Assembly: GCA_963693085.1 (NCBI GenBank)
Contig: OY856411.1
Span: 114,072,767 to 114,136,766 of the forward strand
DNA from: Alisma plantago-aquatica
Taxonomy: Eukaryota > Streptophyta > Magnoliopsida > Alismatales > Alismataceae
Direction of reading: 5' to 3'
Length of the DNA: 64,000 nt
The notes under the pieces were generated by a model. It did no database searches. It was not told where the DNA came from and saw nothing but the letters and a program-made list of their open reading frames with translations. Below, in pieces: positions 58,420 through 64,000 of this stretch. The position numbers were made by a program, and so were the translations under genes. How positions within the stretch are numbered: position 1 is the first letter of the stretch; the number at the start of each line of letters is the position of its first letter.

Positions 58420-61400
58420 ACTCAACCACAAAAAACAATCAATCACTAAACTACATAGAAGAAAAGGGGATAATTAAAACTGATTTAAACAACACCATCA
58501 TGCTCATAAACATTTACACAAAATCCTAGAAACCTTCTATATTTATATATCATGCCAATTATCCTTTAAAAATTACTCTATGGCCTCAGCCACAACATAC
58601 ATATATATATAAGAACATGATCTACATATACCACATGTACAAGCATCAGATTCTACCAGAAGCTTGAGTCGATTAAAACATTGTATACAAAATTTCCTAC
58701 CTAGACCTAAGAGTATATGGATGACTCTAGGATACACTAGACATATAAACAAATTTCTCTAAGGTCCATAACTGTAGATCCTCCTCATTGCCATGGGTCT
58801 GCTTCCACTATTGTCGATCACCTAAAAAGATGTGGTGGCCCAGGAGGTGAGACCCATGTCCCAGTAAGAGATATAACTCTCATCAACGCTTATTAATTAT
58901 GAAAAATAATTCAATTAAATGAATTAAGTAGATTAAGCAATTGAAATAGATAGAGTAGATTATATCATAGAATACAAATACTAGATATAAAACTTATTGG
59001 GAATAGTTGTAATTAGAGTCTTATTTGTAGCATTAAAAGATTAACAGTATTCTTGGGATATCAAATGTAGTTAGCATCATGGGCATGACTATCATCATAA
59101 TCCTAACTTGTATCATAAACATAGCTAAAAGTATTAGCAGGTCTAATAGGCTAAACAGATCTACATCATGAGTAGATGTAACAACATAAGCATGATTAGA
59201 AGTATAAGCATATCTAACAGAATGATATAATTGTTATCATAAAACATAACCAACAGTAGTAGTATATCTAAGAACATAAGCATGGCTACTTTTGTTATTG
59301 CACTATACAACGTCTTATATGTGAAAATAGCAGACAAGGTTTACCATCCAATATGAAGCGATGTGTATAACCCTAAAAGATATACTACAGAGATAGATTA
59401 CGTCTTTTATTAAGCCTTGGGGAGAGTGAGGTATACCACTCAAACTCCAAATAACCATTGCTAAGTCAAAATCAATTCCATACAAGATCCTAGAGTATTC
59501 AAATCCTAAGATCTCATCCACCCTCAGTCAGTATAGGTTCTATGCAATGACACATAAGGTCAATCTACAAAACGTTCTAGTCCACCCTTGGTATATAGAT
59601 CGTGGCACTAGTGAACAGCCTAGTCTGCCCTTATAAAGGTCATGGTACTAGTGAAATTGAGTTACGACTGCAACTGTTCTCCTATCAAGGTATGACCGCA
59701 GCCATCCTCAAATCATATCACATACATAGAATCATATCATCTGAGATACGGCCTTTAATGTTCTCCTACCAGGGTATGACCACAGCCATCCCAGTGAACA
59801 TGCATATACTTAACAGCATACGACATTGAGCTTCCATTAGAGGAAATACTCATTTCACCAACAAGCAAGTCATTGAAACTAGAATGAATCTATGGCACAG
59901 GGCACAACGTGATTAAGATTTCACTTGATTAGTTAAGTCGATTGAGTTAATTAAGGCTGAATCAAACAAGTGGACATACAAATCATAATTTGTTTCTAGC
60001 AAGTATTGATATATAACAACTCCATAGGATATACAATATATGAAACGTAAACCTCCTTTCGACATCATAGGGTACTTATTTCATTGTCATTCATGGAAAT
60101 ATACTTGTCATCACACCATCAGATGATGTAAATTCTTGTCACATTATTCCAGGGTACCAACCCATGTCAACATGAAGAGGAATACACCTCCATAAGATCC
60201 CAACCATGCCCAAGGGCCATTAAGACCATCACATCATAATCACCTACAAGAATATCATCATCTTTCCATGCCTTACCAAAGGCTCAACAAACCATCACCA
60301 TGTCTATGATATACATGTTTAGCATAACCTTGAATTAAGATGTTCACAGAACAGGATATTAGGGTTACAAACACATTAGGAGGATATTCCATCACCACAT
60401 AAGTTGGATAAGGGAGCTGAGTATAATCAATTAAGGTTAGGTTCAACAAGCTATGTTAAGTATGATCAACTATCATCACTTAGTTGTATTAGGGTTTGGT
60501 ATATCAAAGTAAGCTAGATTAGAATTACACATCATCTCATTATGGTGATCATAAGTTTACATTCATAGAAGGAAAAAATAAGACTATATGAATAATTGGT
60601 AAATCAACAACGGTTCTATATCATCCAAAATCAAACCAACATACCATAAACATCACCCTGAAACTATCAGATGCGAGAAGGTACAACCATTGGTTGTAAT
60701 TCAAGAAAACACCTTGAGCAAACCACTTAGAGAACCATTGAGTTGTGACCTAGAAAGAGTCACCAACTAGACCTAGTCAAACCATCCTTTGACAACATAG
60801 AAAGTACCATCGATTGCTAACTAAAGGAAATCCATCGGTTGTGAGCATGCAACCCACCATCGGTTGTCGCACAAAGATTCACCATTAATTGTGTGTCTGG
60901 TGTCACCATCAGTTGTGGTGCAGGATCACCATTGGATCATGGAGTCAAAATCTCCATTAGTTGACACCATCGAGTGTGGAGTCAGTAGAGGCATCGGTTG
61001 GTAATCATAGGTCATAGGACCAATGAGGTTTGGAGTCAGAATAGACATTGGTTGATGGACCAAAAGGCCCAACTGTTTCCAGACTCAGTTTTCCCATCGA
61101 TTGTCATTAACATGTGGTCAAACCAAGCAAAACACAAGAGAAAAACCATCATTTTGTGAAGGAAATGAAAACCATCAGTTGAAGCCACACTAGGGCACAA
61201 AGACCATTGATAATTAAGCACTAAAAGAGTCAAAAAAAAAGAACCTAATGTAGAACCATTGTTTGGATTGAAAAATACAGGCAAAATAACAATTAAATCT
61301 TGTTCATTGGTTCTTGCAAGAAAACAGCCATTGAGTTATGCACTAAGGTAGAAGACAACTCAAAACCCTGAGTAAAGGACCACTGTTTGTGAGAGAAAAA

Positions 61401-62900
61401 CCTATGTTTGTAAGGGGAAGCATAACCATAGGTTATGTGCAAAAGGGAGAACCCAAAACAGTATCTAAGACATGAACATCGGTTGACACATGAAGGTCAC
61501 CAAGAATCAAACCATTGGGTTACAAAAGAACAAGGTAAAATCAGCTCAAAAATCTTAAGTAGTGATCATCGTTCGAAGAGCAAAAACAATAGGTTGTCCA
61601 TATGAAAGTAAGGTTGAGGCATTCCTCTACCAAGTAGGGTTCATGCACAAGGTTTAAGGTTCATATATTGTGACAAAACTACTCAAGAATCATCACATAA
61701 ACTCTAACACTAGGAAAAAGGTAGTACCTTTATGCTTAGAACTTCATTTTAGAGAAAGACCATGTACATGCAAGGTAGTAGTAAGCAATAAAAGTGAAGA
61801 AAGTTATATAACTCACATCTAAGAAGAAGAAGAAGCTCCAAGTAGCAATGTAGCTCGAGAAAAAAGGTAGAAACCCTATCTTAGCACTCCACACGGCCAA
61901 GCAAGCTCCTTCTCAAAGAAAGAGAGCAACTATTACAACCCCAATTTTTGGGTTCATTTGCTGAGAAATGTAATTTCTCATATTAAAGATATTTGGAAAA
62001 ATAATGATACAAATTATTTTAAATAAATGGATTTCATTTACAATAGCCTTGATGGTTGTTTTGAGGGATTTATTGGCTATTGGGCCCAATAATAAGGAAA
62101 TGAAAAAGGAAATTCAATTATTAAATAAATAAATGAGAAAATGGAGAAAAGAATGAGGTAGAAACCTCTAAAAGGAAAAATAATGTAATCCAAGGATGGA
62201 TTTCATGCCTCTTGGGTTCCTTGGGTTCCAAGGAGTCCAAAGTTGCAAAGAAAAGATTAATTAAGTATTTCTTTATTAAGAAAGAAATTGAAAATAATGG
62301 TAAAATGTGGAAAATAAGTGGAAAGAGGTGTAATTAAGTTATCCTTGATGGATTTTCATATCCAAAGGATTCCTAATGTTAAAAGGAATGCCAATGAGAA
62401 AAATAAAAGATAAAAGAAGAAAAATCCAAATAATGAAGAAAGATACAAGATAATGGATATTAAGTAAAATATTTATTGAAAATATTTGGAAATCTCTAGA
62501 AACTAGCAATGATGGCCACTTTTGTTTAGATTTCATTTACATGTGTTTACTAATGGAGAGAGTAGTCCAAATAAAGGGAAATAGAAAAGAAAAGAATAGA
62601 GAAATAAACAAATAATCTAGAATTCACCACTCAATATGTTGCCATATACATAACTACTATCCTTACACGGTTTGGTATACAAAAAAGATGATTAATAGAT
62701 TAGATATACCGAGTGATGTGTTGGTTACATGTGCCTATAACAAAGGAGTAAGAGGGGAATATCTCTTTCCTTAATTGGTATTAGGATAAAGGATCATATT
62801 TTACTGCCTAAGGAAAGATGGGAACATGGAGATATATTTGGAAAAGTAACGATGATTTTCCTTGTTGGATCAAGATACATTGTGATAAAAGAGGAAAACT
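58420..62900 (-). other. Gypsy LTR-like non-coding DNA
   Basis: It has no gene. The stretch 58,790-58,881 matches, inverted, the LTR-like DNA at 7,166-7,240. Phrases such as CAAGGTATGACCGCAGCC / CAGGGTATGACCACAGCC (59,690 and 59,770) recur locally. From 60,680 a word array is present. Boundaries were not found. Confidence 0.4.
60680..61620. repeat. Array of CCATCGGTTG-like words
   Basis: About 25 degenerate copies (CCATCGGTTGTGA, CCATCGGTTGTCG, CCATCAGTTGTGG, CCATTAGTTGACA, GCATCGGTTGGTA, ACATCGGTTGACA and similar) occur in 940 bp at irregular spacing of 20-60 bp, all in one orientation. Confidence 0.8.
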
Positions 62901-62926
62901 AGTTGGCTGGGAGAAATCCGCATATG

Positions 62927-62936
62927 TATATATATA
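62927..62936 (+). promoter_or_regulatory. TATA box candidate
   Basis: TATATATATA sits about 30 bases before a pyrimidine-rich initiator-like stretch (CTCTTGTCTCCCTTC). It is followed by the only GC-rich segment in the neighbourhood. Probably an LTR promoter. Confidence 0.4.
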
Positions 62937-62959
62937 GGATGACCCCCTGGTGCGAGACT

Positions 62960-63595
62960 CACATCTCTTGTCTCCCTTCATCCTCTTCCTCTGTCGTTTC
63001 CTCCATAACCCTAAAGTTACCCAAGGACCCTTGTTTATAACATGAAGAACACACCGAGGTTGCTATTCCTGTCGGGCACTTGCCTGCAGATTGCTTTGTG
63101 GCGACCTCTCTCCATCTGGGTGTGACGCTCGGCAGCAACGTGTAGTCGACGAGGGCAGACTGGGATGATTCGGGGTTGACGCACATGCCTCTCGAGAGTA
63201 CATGAATCTCTTCTCTTACCCTAATGACTCATGCGAGATTGTTCGTGCCTCGGAGCAATGATGGATGGACCATGGAAGCATCCTCCCCGCCCGCATCACT
63301 TCCGTGGAGTTGGGAACTCTACAGCACCAGCAGGCGGCTAAGGTAGGTCGAGAAGTGACCTTGGGCAAGGCCGTTGGGCGGCTGGAGGGACGTCGCCATG
63401 GTGTCTGGTGGCTGGAGGTGCGAGCAGTAAAGCTTGCCGAGGTATGCATGGTGAACGGCCATCGGGCGGCGCTGCGACGCCGCAACAGAGTGTAGGCTCG
63501 CGTTCGCGAGGAGAGGGATGATTTAGAGTCAAAAGACTCTTTTAACCCTACACGCATGCACAAGAGCCAAGGGCTGCACGGTCTTTTCACCAAAT
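62960..63595. other. GC-rich segment downstream of the TATA box
   Basis: GC content rises sharply here against the AT-rich flanks. Arginine/serine-rich frames on both strands (for example 63,593-63,216 minus) overlap each other and match no family, so I do not call a gene. A GGTAAGT splice-donor-like site lies near 63,613. It resembles in character the GC-rich block of the gag-only element's LTR. Confidence 0.4.
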
Positions 63596-63599
63596 TCTA

Positions 63600-64000
63600 G
63601 GCTTAATTTCCGGTAAGTCAATAAATGACATGGCAATGTTTCAGTGGTCCTCTTATGTTAAAACTTGAAATAATCGTAGGAAAAGATTGGTAACTCCGAT
63701 GGTAGCAAATAATATATGAATTTTGCTCAGAAAAATGAGAGGAATTAAGTAAAAATATATTTAGGAGCTAATTCCTTTTGTAATTCTAAAAGTAATGGAA
63801 GTTATCAACTTTAATGAATTAAAGATTAAGAAACCCTATTTCGAGATGATTAATATATTTAGTAGGGTTTAATGGATGATTAGAGTTGGTATTAACCTTT
63901 TAATGATAAAAAGGAACATTAGGAACAAAAAGGATGAACTCACGTAATTAGCTTAATTTAGAGTTTCATGTGCTTTAATGGGCCTTGAAACCCTAATATT
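63600..64000. other. Nothing recognised
   Basis: AT-rich sequence without supported features. Confidence 0.4.

Noticed and set aside
63216..63593. Arginine/serine-rich 125-codon frame and overlapping frames near the right edge
   Set aside because: Several overlapping frames on both strands are equally open. There is no domain, and the composition simply follows the GC-rich block.
1..64000. A defence, biosynthetic or other novel multi-gene system
   Set aside because: Every coding segment that I can identify belongs to a known class of transposable element. No cluster of cellular genes is present in the window.

Overview
The window is plant nuclear heterochromatin. It is AT-rich DNA built almost entirely from transposable elements of classes typical of flowering plants: Ty1-copia, Ty3-gypsy (Athila-like and Tekay/Del-like), L1-type LINEs, an En/Spm (CACTA) transposon, a small hAT-type element and a short SINE-like retroposon. 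I found no convincing cellular protein gene, tRNA, rRNA or CRISPR array. Species cannot be read from the sequence. Nearly every long open frame is a transposon protein or a shadow of one, and most coding regions carry stops or frameshifts.

Layout. 1-5,450 (minus): the 5' half of a SIRE/Maximus-like Ty1-copia element, with LTR, primer-binding site, gag and a pol that stays open to the window edge. 5,451-7,640: LTR-like non-coding DNA. 7,640-10,950 (plus): decayed Athila-like pol (protease, RT, RNase H, integrase). 11,170-15,365: two arrays of an ACACGACGTGT-like word on either side of a broken Athila ORF1-like gene. 15,691-16,079: a 150-bp near-perfect inverted repeat. 16,300-17,532 (minus): gypsy RT and protease remnants. 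17,573 to about 35,300: a three-level nest. A CACTA transposon contains a LINE (17-bp target duplication), and the LINE contains a Tekay-like non-autonomous LTR element with 3.2-kb LTRs and only a gag gene.

35,440-36,240: Athila-like gag/protease remnant. 37,620-38,731: a pair of 150-bp direct repeats with TATA boxes. 39,676-48,775 (minus): a nearly complete but decayed Ty1-copia element with 1.9-kb LTRs; one LTR carries a 97-bp retroposon with a 15-bp target duplication. 48,930-53,040 (plus): a tandemly doubled Athila-type LTR followed by a gag remnant, and then a 717-bp hAT-like element at 53,053-53,769. 54,600-58,400 (plus): a second decayed LINE. 58,420-63,600: gypsy LTR-like DNA with an array of CCATCGGTTG-like words and a GC-rich segment behind a TATA box.

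No pathway is encoded. The genes are related only as parts of individual elements, and the nesting gives a relative history: CACTA first, then the LINE, then the gag-only LTR element. Recurrent features are clusters of short, diverging, near-palindromic words inside LTR or spacer DNA, and stop codons that look like C-to-T changes at CG or CHG sites, as expected of methylated plant DNA.
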